NCBI GenBank assembly: GCA_903915535.1
Contig: CAIWTJ010000052.1
Location: 1-64,000, forward strand
Origin: Enhydrobacter aerosaccus
Lineage (GTDB): Bacteria > Pseudomonadota > Alphaproteobacteria > Reyranellales > Reyranellaceae
Length of the DNA: 64,000 nucleotides
Direction of reading: 5' to 3'
Part shown: positions 49,610 to 59,186 of the stretch, piece after piece
Numbering within the stretch: the stretch's first letter is position 1
Layout: every line of letters begins with the position of its first letter
Program-made: the position numbers and the translations under genes
Notes under the pieces: generated by a model
What the model was told of the DNA's origin: nothing
Database searches by the model: none
What the model saw: the letters and a program-made list of their open reading frames with translations, nothing else

Positions 49610-51801
49610 GCGCGCACTCCCTGGATCAACGGCGCGCGCCTTCCGAGTCGGCGGCTGCCGACCAGCAGCTGGATCAGCACGATCGCCGCCAGCATCAGCA
49701 CAATCAGCGCGCAGCTGTAGGCAATGGCGAGGCCGTAGTCGCCATTGATGACGCGCAGGATGATATAGGTCGTGGCGAGATCGTATTCGGCGGTCACGAG
49801 GAACACCACGGCGCTCACCGTCGTGACCGCGCGCACGAAACCGTAGACCAGCGCGCCAACGATGGCCGGCCGCAACAGCGGCATCACGACATAGAAAAGC
49901 GTCTGCGGTGCCCGTCCGCGCAGGGTGGCCGAGGCCTCGTCCAGGCTGCGATCGATCTGGCTCATCGCCGCCATGCCGGCGCGCAGGCCCACGGTCATGT
50001 TCCGGAACACGAAGCAGAGCACGATGATCATCGCCGTACCTGTGATCTCGAGCGGCGGCACGTTGAAGGCGAAGACATAGGCCACGCCGATCACCGTACC
50101 GGGCACGGCAAAAGAGAGCATGGTCGCGAACTCGAGCGCGCCGCGGCCGGCGAAGCGCTGGCGCACCATGAGCCACGCCGCCAGCAGGCCGAGCCCCGCC
50201 GTGATCGGGGCCGCGATCGCGGCCAGTTCCACGGTGGTCCAGAAGGAGTTCCAGGCCGCGCCCGACCAGATCAAGCCTTCCGGCGTACGTTCGATCGCGA
50301 AAGCCTTGGCGTAGTGGCCGAGCGTCGGCGTGTAGTCGCGGCCCCAGATCTTCACAAACCCGCCGACGAAGACGAAGCCGTAGAGAATCATGGTGAAGCC
50401 GGCCCACGGCAGCGCAACCCACTGCGCGGCGCGGCGCGCGGCCTTCGGCAAGGGAGTGGGCAGGCCGGAGTCGCCCTTGCCCGAGATCGTCGCGTACGAG
50501 CGGGTGCCGACGACAAGGCGCTGGAGGAAGAAGGCGCCGAGCGCCAGGCTGAGCAGTACGAGCGCCAGCGCGGCGGCGCGTCCGTAGTCGAGCTGCGCGC
50601 CGACAACCGCGAAATAGATCTCTGTCGACAGCACGCCGAAGTCGCCGCCCAGCACGATCGGATTGCCGAAGTCCGCGATGCTCTCGATAAAGCCCACCAG
50701 GAACGCGTTGGCGAGACCCGGGCGCATCAGGGGCAGCGACACGGTCACGAACGTGTCCCAGCGGTTCGCGCGCAAGGTCTGCGAGGCCTCCTCCAGGGTC
50801 GGGCTCACGCCCTCGACCACGCCGATCAGCACGAGGAAGGCGACCGGCGTGAAGGCGAAGAGTTGGGCCAGGAAAACGCCGGGGAAACCGTAGATCCAGC
50901 GCGTCGAGGCGACGCCGAAACCCCAGTCGAGGAACTGATTTACAAGCCCCGAGCGGCCGAACACGAGGATCAGGGCCAGGCCGATCACGAACGGCGGCGT
51001 GATGATCGGCAGCACCGTCAGCACGCGCAGCGTCTTCTTGAAACGGAAATCAGTGCGCGTGGCGATCAGCGCGAATGCCAAGCCCAACGCGGTCGAGCCG
51101 ATGCCGCAGCACAGGGCCAATACAAGCGTGTTCCAGAACACCCCGCAGCCGCCGCCACCCCACAGGCAGCGCAGGCTCCAGATCTTGGCTTCCGCCAGCC
51201 GCTGCACGGCCAGCAACGGCTGCCAGGCGCCGTCGCCATTCTGGAAGGCCTGCGCCAGGATGTGCAGGATCGGCCAGGCCGTGAAGAGCAGGATCGAGGC
51301 CGTCACCGCGGTCATCGCACCGGCCACGAATCCGTCGCCGCCGAACGCGCCGCGCAGGGCAAGGCCAATCGCCAGCAGCGACAACAAAGCGGTCAGGACC
51401 AGCGTGGCGCCCGCGCCGATCCCCACCTGATGTTGCTCCATCTCGCCGAACAGCGCGACCAGCCATCCCGCCGTCCAGCCACGCAGGCCGACCGCGAACG
51501 CCTGCAGCCCGAACAGGACGATGCCCGCCGCCGCGCCGCCCGCGAGCAACATGCCGCGACGCTCGGCCTTCAACGGAAGGACCGCGATGACGAGGCACCA
51601 CAGCAAGGCCGCGAACACCGGCGCCAGCCACCATCGACCGTGGACCGCCATCTGCGCCACGCCATCGGCATAGTCCTCGGACGACCACAGGCCGGACAGC
51701 CAGGCCCCGGTGCCGAGCCCTTCCTGGAGCGCGTACCACGGCAATGCCATCGCGCCGAGCAGGCCCGCCAACGACCAGAGAAGGGCTGCCCGGCCGTTCA
51801 T
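49606..51801 (-). CDS. ABC transporter permease with N-terminal extension (set B)
   Basis: This 731-residue permease is longer than the usual 530-570. Two FbpB-type domains are clear: 'EEASQTLRANRWDTFVTVSLP' (first coupling loop) and 'DEASATLRGRAPQTLFYVVMP' (second). In front of them lie about 170 residues with four or five extra hydrophobic helices of unknown role (from 'AALLWSLAGLLGAMALPWYAL'). It starts 4 bp after the set B binding-protein stop. The extension is not explained by frameshift; the reading frame is continuous. Confidence 0.9.
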   Translation of the reverse strand: MNGRAALLWSLAGLLGAMALPWYALQEGLGTGAWLSGLWSSEDYADGVAQMAVHGRWWLAPVFAALLWCLVIAVLPLKAERRGMLLAGGAAAGIVLFGLQAFAVGLRGWTAGWLVALFGEMEQHQVGIGAGATLVLTALLSLLAIGLALRGAFGGDGFVAGAMTAVTASILLFTAWPILHILAQAFQNGDGAWQPLLAVQRLAEAKIWSLRCLWGGGGCGVFWNTLVLALCCGIGSTALGLAFALIATRTDFRFKKTLRVLTVLPIITPPFVIGLALILVFGRSGLVNQFLDWGFGVASTRWIYGFPGVFLAQLFAFTPVAFLVLIGVVEGVSPTLEEASQTLRANRWDTFVTVSLPLMRPGLANAFLVGFIESIADFGNPIVLGGDFGVLSTEIYFAVVGAQLDYGRAAALALVLLSLALGAFFLQRLVVGTRSYATISGKGDSGLPTPLPKAARRAAQWVALPWAGFTMILYGFVFVGGFVKIWGRDYTPTLGHYAKAFAIERTPEGLIWSGAAWNSFWTTVELAAIAAPITAGLGLLAAWLMVRQRFAGRGALEFATMLSFAVPGTVIGVAYVFAFNVPPLEITGTAMIIVLCFVFRNMTVGLRAGMAAMSQIDRSLDEASATLRGRAPQTLFYVVMPLLRPAIVGALVYGFVRAVTTVSAVVFLVTAEYDLATTYIILRVINGDYGLAIAYSCALIVLMLAAIVLIQLLVGSRRLGRRAPLIQGVRA

Positions 51802-51805
51802 GGCA

Positions 51806-52840
51806 TCAGGGCTTGGGCAGGTTGCCCACTTCGGTGTCCCAGCGCTGGATCAGGCGCTTGCGCTCGGACGACTTGCCGTACTTCGCCTGGTCGTAATCGA
51901 TCAGCTTCATGTCGGCGAACTTGGGCGCCTCCGGCGGCACCGGCGTCGCCTTGTTGGACGGCACCTGGAACTGCTTGGCCTGGGCTTCGAGCTTCTGTGC
52001 CTCGGGCGTCAGCGCCCAGTCGTAGAACTTCTTGGCATTGGCGAGGTTGCGCGCGCCCTTGACGATGCTCATCGAACCGATCTCGTAGCCGGTACCCTCA
52101 CACGGCGTCGCGGTCTTCACCGGGAATCCCGCGAGCGCTTCCGTCACGCCGTCATGGACGAAGGAGATGCTGACGCTGGTCTCGCCGCGCGCCACCGCCT
52201 TCATCGGCGCCGTGCCCGAGCGGGTATAGGCGTTGATGTTCTGGTGCAGTTTCTTGAGATAGTCGAAGGCCTTTTCCTCGCCCATCAACTGCACAAGTGT
52301 GGCGATCGCGACATAGGCCGTGCCGGACGAGTTGGGATTGGCCATCTGGATCTCGCCTTTGAACTCGGGCTTCAAGAGATCCGCCCAGCAGGCAGGCGCT
52401 GCCGCCTTCTTTTTTGCCAGAAGCTCGGTGTTGAAGCCGTAACCCAGCGCGCCGGCGTAGATGCCCACGGTCTTGCCGCCGGAGTCGGTGTTCTGCTTCA
52501 CCGCCCACGGATGCAATTCCGCGAGCTTGGGCGACTTGTAGACCTCGGTCAGGTTTTCCTCCGCGGCCTGCAGATGCGGATCGCCAGTGCCCCCGAACCA
52601 GACATCGCCCTTGGGATTCTGCGCTTCGGCCTTGAGCTGGGCGATGGTTTCGCCCGATCCCTTCTGGGTCATCGAGACCTTGATGCCCGACACCTTCTGG
52701 AACTCGGCCGCGGCCAGGGTGCACCATTCGACCTGCACCGAGCAGTAGACGTTCACCACGCCCTGTGCCGATGCGGGCACGGCGGAGGATACAAATGCCG
52801 TCGCAGCGACGGCGGCGAGCCAGCGGTGGGTTGGAATCAT
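51806..52840 (-). CDS. ABC transporter substrate-binding protein (set B)
   Basis: This is a 344-residue type II binding protein with signal MIPTHRWLAAVAATAFVSSAVPASAQ. 'VNVYCSVQVEWCTLAAAEFQKVSGIKV', 'KGSGETIAQLKAEAQNPKGDVWFGG' and 'ANPNSSGTAYVAIATLV' show the FbpA-like pattern. The region 'FKGEIQMANP' and the last third 'NLANAKKFYDWALTPEAQKLE' match the same family. It lies 9 bp downstream of the set C ATPase gene, so sets C and B share one transcript. Confidence 0.92.
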   Translation of the reverse strand: MIPTHRWLAAVAATAFVSSAVPASAQGVVNVYCSVQVEWCTLAAAEFQKVSGIKVSMTQKGSGETIAQLKAEAQNPKGDVWFGGTGDPHLQAAEENLTEVYKSPKLAELHPWAVKQNTDSGGKTVGIYAGALGYGFNTELLAKKKAAAPACWADLLKPEFKGEIQMANPNSSGTAYVAIATLVQLMGEEKAFDYLKKLHQNINAYTRSGTAPMKAVARGETSVSISFVHDGVTEALAGFPVKTATPCEGTGYEIGSMSIVKGARNLANAKKFYDWALTPEAQKLEAQAKQFQVPSNKATPVPPEAPKFADMKLIDYDQAKYGKSSERKRLIQRWDTEVGNLPKP

Positions 52841-52849
52841 GTCTTGCTC

Positions 52850-53911
52850 CTATGCCAGAAGATGGATGTTGGCGGGATCGAATTTCAGCCGGACGGGGGC
52901 GCCGACGTCGAAGGCGGCGCCGCGGAAGGCGTCGCTGCGGCAGGCCTGGATCCTGGTGTTGCCGAACTGGATGTCGTAGTCGGTCTTCTCGCCGAGAAAT
53001 GTCCGCTGCAGCACCCGGCCCGTGCCCGGCTCGCCTGGATTGGCAGCGGCGAGATCGATCATTTCCGGCCGCACGACCAGGCGCACCGTCGATCCGACCG
53101 GCCGACCCGTCGACAGCGGCAGGCGCTGGCCTTCGACCTCGACCTCGCCCGCCGACAGAACACGTCCATCGAGAAGATTGGTGCGGCCGATGAAGCGCGC
53201 GACGAACTCTGTTTTCGGCTTGTAGTAGAGATCGGGCGCGGTGCCGTCCTGCACGATCTGCCCGCGCTCCATGACGGCGATACGGTCGGAGATCGCCATC
53301 GCCTCTTCCTGGTCGTGCGTCACATAGACCGTCGTGATGCCGATGCGCTTCTGCAGAGATCGGATCTGCTCGCGCATCTCGACCCGGAGCTTGGCGTCGA
53401 GATTACTGAGCGGCTCGTCGAACAGCAGCACCTTGGGTTGGAAGACGACCGCTCGCGCGAGCGCCACGCGCTGCTGCTCCCCGCCCGACATCTGGTGCGG
53501 CTGCTGGCGTTCGTAGTTGGCGAGGCCCACCAGGCCCAGCACGCCGGTCACGTCGCGTTTGATCGATGCCTCGTCCTTGCCCTGGACGCGCAGCGCATAG
53601 GCCACGTTCTCGAACACCGACAGATGCGGGAACAGCGCGTAGTTCTGGAACACGAAGCCGATGCCGCGGCGGTTGGGCAGGACGTGCGTCACATCCTTGC
53701 CGTCGATCGAGATCGTGCCGGCGTCCGGCTCCTCGAAGCCCGCGATCATGCGCAGGGTCGTGGACTTGCCGCAGCCCGAGGGGCCCAACAAGGTCAGCAG
53801 CTCGCCTTCGGCGACGGCAAGCGTGACGTCGCGCACGGCATAGACTTCGCCCTTCACCGTGTGATCGAAGCGCTTGGAAACGCCCGAGAGCCGGATGCTG
53901 ACTTTTGCCAT
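52850..53911 (-). CDS. ABC transporter ATPase, FbpC/PotA type (set C)
   Basis: This 353-residue ATPase has 'LLGPSGCGKSTTLRMIAG', 'GFVFQNYALFPHLSV', signature 'MSGGEQQRVALARAV' and 'LLFDEPLSNLDAKLRVEM', then 'YVTHDQEEAM'. Its TOBE segment begins near residue 252 ('LDGRVLSAGEVEV'). The start is 2 bp after the permease stop, so translation is closely coupled. It belongs to set C. Confidence 0.92.
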   Translation of the reverse strand: MAKVSIRLSGVSKRFDHTVKGEVYAVRDVTLAVAEGELLTLLGPSGCGKSTTLRMIAGFEEPDAGTISIDGKDVTHVLPNRRGIGFVFQNYALFPHLSVFENVAYALRVQGKDEASIKRDVTGVLGLVGLANYERQQPHQMSGGEQQRVALARAVVFQPKVLLFDEPLSNLDAKLRVEMREQIRSLQKRIGITTVYVTHDQEEAMAISDRIAVMERGQIVQDGTAPDLYYKPKTEFVARFIGRTNLLDGRVLSAGEVEVEGQRLPLSTGRPVGSTVRLVVRPEMIDLAAANPGEPGTGRVLQRTFLGEKTDYDIQFGNTRIQACRSDAFRGAAFDVGAPVRLKFDPANIHLLA

Positions 53912-53913
53912 GC

Positions 53914-55626
53914 CTAACCCCCGAGGAAACTGCGCGCCGCGGTGCCGGCCGTCGGCGCCCGGAAGCGCGCCAGCACGGCGCTCAAGGCGGCCACGACGAT
54001 AAAGACGACCACGATCACGAACACGGAGAAGGCGGCGGCCGGACCCAGCGCGAGCTCCGTCATGTTCTCGAGGATGCGCACGGTGATCAGCGTCCAGGAG
54101 ATCGACACCAGGAAGATCGTGGCGCTGATCGCCGTCATCGAGCGGATGAAGACCACGCCCAGGCCCGCGAAGAAGGCCGGCGCGATCAGCGGCAGGGTCA
54201 CGCGGCGGAAGGTCTCGCCGCTGCCGGCGCCCAGGCTCGACGAGGCTTCTTCCAGGCTGCGGTCGATCTGCTGCAGCAATGCGACCGTCGCGCGGATGCC
54301 CGTCGGGCTGTAGCGGAAGACGTAGCAGGCGACGATGATCATCGCGCCGCCGGTCAGCGCGATCGGCGGGTCGTTGAAGGCGATGAGGTAGCCGATGCCG
54401 ACGATCGTGCCCGGCAGGGCGTAGTTGATCATCGCGACCAGTTCCATGGCGCGGCGTCCCGGGAAATTCTTGCGCGCGATCAGGTAGCCGACCAGCACGC
54501 CGTAGAAGCCGCCGAGCGGCATGCCGATCGCGGCGATGATCAGCGTGTCGCGGATCGCGGGCAGGCCCTCGGTGAAGATCACGTGGTAATGCGCGAGGGT
54601 GAAACTGTTGTTGGCGCCAAAGGCCACGACCAGCGAGGCGTAGACGAGAAGGCCGTAAAAGTAGGCGATCAGCGCCGCAACCGCGAAGCAGCCCGCGACC
54701 AGCAGCACGCCCGCCCACGGCGCCAGTGCGCGCGTACGCGAGCGTTGCCCCACCTTGCCCGTGACAGTGACGTAGGTGCGGCGGCCGACCCAATAGCGCT
54801 GCAGGAAGAAGACGAATGCCGCAGGCACCAGCAGCACCAGCGAGAGGACGGCGCCGCCCTTGAAGTCGAACAGTCCGGTGATCTGCAGATAGGCTTCCGT
54901 GGGCAGGACCGGAAAGCCGTTGCCGCCCAGGATCAGCGGTGTCGCGAAGTCGGCCAGCGATGCCGCGAACAGCAGCAGGAACGCGTTGGCGAAGCCGGGC
55001 ACGGCGAGCGGCAAGGTGACCGTGCGGAAAATGCGGCCGCGCGAGCCGCCCAGGCTGAACGCCATCTCTTCCAGGTTGGGATCGATCGCGGCGAGGATCG
55101 GCCGCAGGGTGAGATAGGCGATCGGGAAATACGTCAGGGTCTCGGCGAGTGCGGTGCTCCAGAAGCCGTAAGGCGAGACGTTGCCCAACCCGAGCAAATC
55201 GTGGCTGATGAAGCCCTTCGGTCCGAATGAGAAGATGATCGAGATCGACGTCGTGAACGGCGGCGACACCAGCGGCAGCAGCACCACGGCATCGAGCAGC
55301 GTGAGCCAGTGCCGCCCCAGCCCGGCGCGCACGGCGGTGAAGGCAAACAGGAAGCCCAACGCCGTGCCCGCGATGCCGACGGCCGTCGCCAGGATCAGGC
55401 TATTGGCGAGCGCCGTGCGGTGACCGCCGTTGCTCACGATCTCGAGCAGCGGGCCCAGCGTGACCTTGCCTTCGTCGACGAAAGCACGCGCCAGCAATTC
55501 GACCAGCGGGAAGACAACGAACAGCGCGAGCAGGACCCACACCACCAGAATGGTGGAGAGCAGCACCGGATCGCGCGCGACCCGGCGCCACGAGTGGCTC
55601 GACTGGGCGCTCGACGCTGCGGCCAC
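53914..55626 (-). CDS. ABC transporter permease, Fe3+/phosphonate type (set C)
   Basis: This 570-residue fused permease has coupling loops 'EEMAFSLGGSRGRIFRTVTLP' and 'EEASSSLGAGSGETFRRVTLP'. About twelve hydrophobic helices make the complete channel. Gene order (binding protein, permease, ATPase, then the same trio again) suggests duplication of an importer and divergence, but the permeases differ in length and sequence. The start is 2 bp from the binding-protein stop. Confidence 0.92.
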   Translation of the reverse strand: MAAASSAQSSHSWRRVARDPVLLSTILVVWVLLALFVVFPLVELLARAFVDEGKVTLGPLLEIVSNGGHRTALANSLILATAVGIAGTALGFLFAFTAVRAGLGRHWLTLLDAVVLLPLVSPPFTTSISIIFSFGPKGFISHDLLGLGNVSPYGFWSTALAETLTYFPIAYLTLRPILAAIDPNLEEMAFSLGGSRGRIFRTVTLPLAVPGFANAFLLLFAASLADFATPLILGGNGFPVLPTEAYLQITGLFDFKGGAVLSLVLLVPAAFVFFLQRYWVGRRTYVTVTGKVGQRSRTRALAPWAGVLLVAGCFAVAALIAYFYGLLVYASLVVAFGANNSFTLAHYHVIFTEGLPAIRDTLIIAAIGMPLGGFYGVLVGYLIARKNFPGRRAMELVAMINYALPGTIVGIGYLIAFNDPPIALTGGAMIIVACYVFRYSPTGIRATVALLQQIDRSLEEASSSLGAGSGETFRRVTLPLIAPAFFAGLGVVFIRSMTAISATIFLVSISWTLITVRILENMTELALGPAAAFSVFVIVVVFIVVAALSAVLARFRAPTAGTAARSFLGG

Positions 55627-55628
55627 GA

Positions 55629-56642
55629 TTACTGGCCCGGCAGCACTTCCTTGACCCAGCGCTCGACGATGCGCTTGCGGTTGGCGCCGGCGTATTCATC
55701 GTCGATCGGGAAGATCTTGGCGTCCTTCAACACTTCGGCAAGCGACGCCTCGGTCTTCACTTCGGGATTGGCCGGCACGAAGTTGACCTTGTGCTCGGCA
55801 AGCTTGGACTGCATCGCCGCACTCGTGGCGAAGTCGATGAGCTTCTTGCCCGCCTCTGGGTTCTTGGCGCCCTTGATCAGGGCGATGGCTTCGGCGGAGC
55901 TGCCGATGCCCTCCTTCGGGAAGCTCACGACGACGTCGTAGCCCTTGGCCTTGGTCTCGAGCGCGTCGACGATGAAGAAGATGCCGCCGCCCGCCTGACC
56001 GAGGCCGACCGGCAAGGTGCCGCCACCGCCGCTCTTGGTATAGACCTGCACGTTCTGGCGCAGCTTCTTCAGGTAGGCGAACGTCTTCTCCTCGTCGCGC
56101 TTGTTGACCTCGAGCACCGAGAAGATGCGCGTCACTGCCGTGCCCGACGTCCGGGCATCGGCCATCTGTAGCATGTTCTTGTAGGCCGGGTTCAGCAGGT
56201 CGTCCCACGACGCCGGCGGCTTCAGGTTGTTGGTCTTGAGGAACGCCGCGTTGGTCATGAACACCAGCGGATCGTCGGCGATCGCGGTCCACTGTCCGTC
56301 GGCCTGCTTGAAGCGCGCCGGCAGCTTGGCGAAGGACGGCGACTTGTAGGGTTCGAAGATGCCTTCCTTGATGCCGGCCGCGAAGGTCTCGACCGGGCCG
56401 CCGAACAGCACGTCGACCCGCGGATTGTTCTTCTCGGCGATGACGCGCGACAGCGCCTCGCCCGACGAGAAGCGCAGGAAGTTGACCTTGATGCCGGTCT
56501 GCTTCTCGAACTCCTGGAACATCGGCCGCGCGTAGTTCTCCGGCCAGATCGTGTAGACGTTCAGCGGATCGGCAGCCTGGGCGGCAGCCATTCCCGACAG
56601 CCAGACGGCAGCGACCGTGGCCAGCAAACGCGCGAATTTCAT
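55629..56642 (-). CDS. ABC transporter substrate-binding protein (set C)
   Basis: This 337-residue protein with signal MKFARLLATVAAVWLSGMAAAQA then 'DPLNVYTIWPENYARPMFQEFEKQTGIKV' is a type II FbpA-like binder: 'RVDVLFGGPVETFAAGIKEG', 'WDDLLNPAYKNMLQMADARTSGTAV'. It is the first gene of the six-gene operon running to 48560. Its closest relative in the window is the set B binder. AGGAAT-like sequence lies upstream; the neighbour UPF0178 gene reads the same way and ends 92 bp before this start on the genome. Confidence 0.92.
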   Translation of the reverse strand: MKFARLLATVAAVWLSGMAAAQAADPLNVYTIWPENYARPMFQEFEKQTGIKVNFLRFSSGEALSRVIAEKNNPRVDVLFGGPVETFAAGIKEGIFEPYKSPSFAKLPARFKQADGQWTAIADDPLVFMTNAAFLKTNNLKPPASWDDLLNPAYKNMLQMADARTSGTAVTRIFSVLEVNKRDEEKTFAYLKKLRQNVQVYTKSGGGGTLPVGLGQAGGGIFFIVDALETKAKGYDVVVSFPKEGIGSSAEAIALIKGAKNPEAGKKLIDFATSAAMQSKLAEHKVNFVPANPEVKTEASLAEVLKDAKIFPIDDEYAGANRKRIVERWVKEVLPGQ

Positions 56643-56734
56643 TGGTTCCTCCCCAATATGACAGTTTTATTACTTGGAGGAATATTGGCCCGCGCCGGGA
56701 GCGGCGTCCATTGGAGACGCACGCCCGCGCGACG

Positions 56735-57199
56735 TTATTTCTGGCTGCGTTTCAGCTTCTGGATGGTCTCGTCGAGCGCCGACAGGAAGCGCGACTTGTC
56801 GCGCTGGGCCATGGGCTTCGGCCCACCGGTAATCTCGCCCATCGCACGCAGGTTCGACATCAACTCGCGGTTGGCCATCGCCATGCCGATCGAGGCCTTG
56901 GTGAACGGCACACCGGTGTTGCCGATCACGGATGCGTCCGCTTTCAGACACCGGTCGGCGAGTGGAATGTCGGCGGTGACCACGATGTCGCTCGGGCCGA
57001 CCCGCTCGGCGATCCAGTTGTCCGCCGCATCGAAGCTGTCGCTCACCACGACCCGCTCGATGCGCGGGTCGCGCGGCACGTTCATGTAGGCGTTGCTGAC
57101 GACGTAGACCTTGAGGCTATAGCGCTCGGCCACGCGGTAGATCTCCGCCTTCACCGGACAGGCGTCCGCGTCGATGTAGATCGAGATCGCGTCGGTCAA
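56735..57199 (-). CDS. UPF0178 (YaiI/DUF188) family protein
   Basis: This 154-residue protein starts with TTG at 57199, overlapping the amidohydrolase stop (TTGA). From there it reads [27 protein letters not shown], the family start '[11 protein letters not shown]', then '[17 protein letters not shown]', '[15 protein letters not shown]' and '[24 protein letters not shown]'. The fold is PIN-like with aspartates that could bind metal; function is unknown across the family. No ATG lies near, hence the TTG choice. Confidence 0.88.
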   Translation of the reverse strand: MTDAISIYIDADACPVKAEIYRVAERYSLKVYVVSNAYMNVPRDPRIERVVVSDSFDAADNWIAERVGPSDIVVTADIPLADRCLKADASVIGNTGVPFTKASIGMAMANRELMSNLRAMGEITGGPKPMAQRDKSRFLSALDETIQKLKRSQK

Positions 57200-58086
57200 A
57201 AGTCGTAGAGCCGTGCGGGATTGTCGACCAGGATCTTGTGGCGGATCTTCTCGTCCGGCGCCCACTTGCCCAGCAGGTCGAGCGTCGGGCCGGTCTTGAT
57301 CATGCGCTCGTAGAGATGAACGTGCGGCCAGTCGGTGCCCCACAGCATGCGGTCGGGATTGGCCGCGATCAGCGCCTGCGGCATCTCCATCGTGTCGCTG
57401 TACGTGTCGAGATCGTCGCTGTTGCGGTAGGCGCCCGAGAGCTTCACGTAGGCGCCGCCCTTCACCAGCCCGAGCAGCGCCGCGAAGGCCGGCGTCCTGA
57501 TGCCGCCCTTATGATGGATGCTGGCGATGTGATCGATCGAGACCGGCAGCGTGAGCCTTGCAATGCGAGGCGCGAATTCTATCAGGCGCTCGGGCCCGAT
57601 CAGGAACTGCAGGTGCCAGCCCATCGGCTTCAGCCGCTCGGCAAGACGATCGACGGCATCGAAGCCCACGCCGCCGCCCAGCACCAGGTTGATGCGCAGC
57701 CCGCGCACGCCCGCGTCGTGCAGCATCTTCAGCTCCGCGTCGGACACGTCGGCTGCGCACACGCCGACACCGCGCAGGCGCTTCGGGTGACGGCGCAGCA
57801 CGTCGACCACGTAGCTGTTGTCGGTGCCGTGCATGCTCACCTGCACCAGCACGCCGCGGTCCAGGCCGAGGCCGTCGAGCATCGCCAGATATTCCGCCTC
57901 GCCGGCCGGCGGCGAGGTGAAGCTGCGGGTCGCCACGAAGGGATACTTGCCGCCGTCGCCGATCACATGCGCATGCGTGCAGGTGGCGCCCGCGGGCACC
58001 TTCCACGACGGCCTGGTCATCTCCGGGAACGGCGGCAGGGTCGACGGCGCCGTCGGCGTCGCCAGCGGATGAACCGGAACCGTCAT
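57196..58086 (-). CDS. Amidohydrolase family protein (2-pyrone-4,6-dicarboxylate lactonase-like)
   Basis: This is a 296-residue TIM-barrel hydrolase. It has the HxH motif His38-Ala-His40 in '[18 protein letters not shown]' and the C-terminal aspartate region '[15 protein letters not shown]'. The pattern fits the cog3618 group (LigI-type lactonases and related hydrolases). Its ATG overlaps the stop of the enolase-superfamily gene (58083-58086), and UPF0178 follows. The gene order suggests that it opens a lactone made or used by that enzyme. Confidence 0.9.
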   Translation of the reverse strand: MTVPVHPLATPTAPSTLPPFPEMTRPSWKVPAGATCTHAHVIGDGGKYPFVATRSFTSPPAGEAEYLAMLDGLGLDRGVLVQVSMHGTDNSYVVDVLRRHPKRLRGVGVCAADVSDAELKMLHDAGVRGLRINLVLGGGVGFDAVDRLAERLKPMGWHLQFLIGPERLIEFAPRIARLTLPVSIDHIASIHHKGGIRTPAFAALLGLVKGGAYVKLSGAYRNSDDLDTYSDTMEMPQALIAANPDRMLWGTDWPHVHLYERMIKTGPTLDLLGKWAPDEKIRHKILVDNPARLYDF

Positions 58087-59186
58087 GACAGCACCGCCAT
58101 TTTCTTGCGCTCGATCAGCTTGAAGTCGATCGCGGCCCCGAGGCCGGGACCGTTCGGAACATGCACCATGCCGTCGCGGCCCACGACGATGTCCTTCTCG
58201 AGGCCGTATTTCTGCGCCCCATCAGGCAGCAGCACCTCGAAGAAGGTCGTGTTCTTGATCGAGGCGATCACGTGCAGGTTGGCGACGTTGTTCAGCGAGT
58301 TGCCGCCGTGATGGACCTCGTAGTTCATGCGGAAGGCCTCGGCCAGATGCGCGGTCTTCACCAGCGTGGTGATGCCGCCCTTCACCGCCACGTCGCCGCG
58401 CAGGTAATCCGTCGCCTTCTCCATGATCCACGGCTGGTACGATTCGAGCCCGGTAATCGGGTATTCCGTCGCCATGATCGGGATCGCGAGCTGCTGCTTC
58501 AGCTTCACGTAGTTGTAGATGTCCTGCTCGTGCAGGGGATCCTCGTACCAGTAGTAACCCATTTCCTCGACCGCCTTGCCGACCCGCAGCGCATCGGGGA
58601 AGTCGTAGGCCCAGGTCGAGTCGAGCATGATCGTGTAGTCGCCGACCGCGCGGCGCACGGCCGCGCACACCTTGATGTCCTTCTGCCACTGGGTCGGCGG
58701 ATGGATCTTGTAGGCAGCCCAACCGTATTCCTTGAACTCGAGTGCCTGCTCGGCATAGGCCTCGGGCGACGGCAACACCGCTGAACTCGCATAGGCCGGC
58801 ACCGACGTCCGGTAAGTGCCGAGGAGCCGATGGATCGGTTGGCCCATCGCCTTGCCGACGAGATCCCACAGGGCCACGTCCGCGGCGCCGATCGCGCGCA
58901 CGCCGGCATGGCGCTGCTTGCGCCAGAGATCCTGCACGATCGCCTCGCGCATCATCGGGTCGCGGCCCATCAGGAAGGGTTTCAGATGCGTGATCAGGGC
59001 CTGCCCGTCCGACGTCGCCGGGTTCGAGGCGGACCCCAGGAAGGCGTGCCCTTCGAGCCCCTGGTCGGTGACGATGCGCAGCAGGCCGAGGGAGCTCGAC
59101 CCTGAGAATTTGCTGTGCTGGCCGTATTGCGTGGGCGGAATGTCGTCCCAGGCGAAGAGCGTCAGCGTGACATCGGTGATCTTCAT
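58083..59186 (-). CDS. Mandelate racemase/muconate lactonizing enzyme family protein
   Basis: This 367-residue enolase-superfamily enzyme has Lys160 in 'WAAYKIHPPTQWQ' (KxH rather than KxK), Asp189 ('TIMLDSTWAYDF'), Glu215 ('YYWYEDPLHEQD'), Glu241 ('IMATEYPITG') and His292/293 ('YEVHHGGNSLNN'). It likely acts on a sugar acid or aromatic acid. It is the second such enzyme in this window but the catalytic motif differs from the one at 25496. GGGAGGAAAAGCA precedes the ATG; it overlaps the carboxylesterase stop and the amidohydrolase start. Confidence 0.9.
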   Translation of the reverse strand: MKITDVTLTLFAWDDIPPTQYGQHSKFSGSSSLGLLRIVTDQGLEGHAFLGSASNPATSDGQALITHLKPFLMGRDPMMREAIVQDLWRKQRHAGVRAIGAADVALWDLVGKAMGQPIHRLLGTYRTSVPAYASSAVLPSPEAYAEQALEFKEYGWAAYKIHPPTQWQKDIKVCAAVRRAVGDYTIMLDSTWAYDFPDALRVGKAVEEMGYYWYEDPLHEQDIYNYVKLKQQLAIPIMATEYPITGLESYQPWIMEKATDYLRGDVAVKGGITTLVKTAHLAEAFRMNYEVHHGGNSLNNVANLHVIASIKNTTFFEVLLPDGAQKYGLEKDIVVGRDGMVHVPNGPGLGAAIDFKLIERKKMAVLS

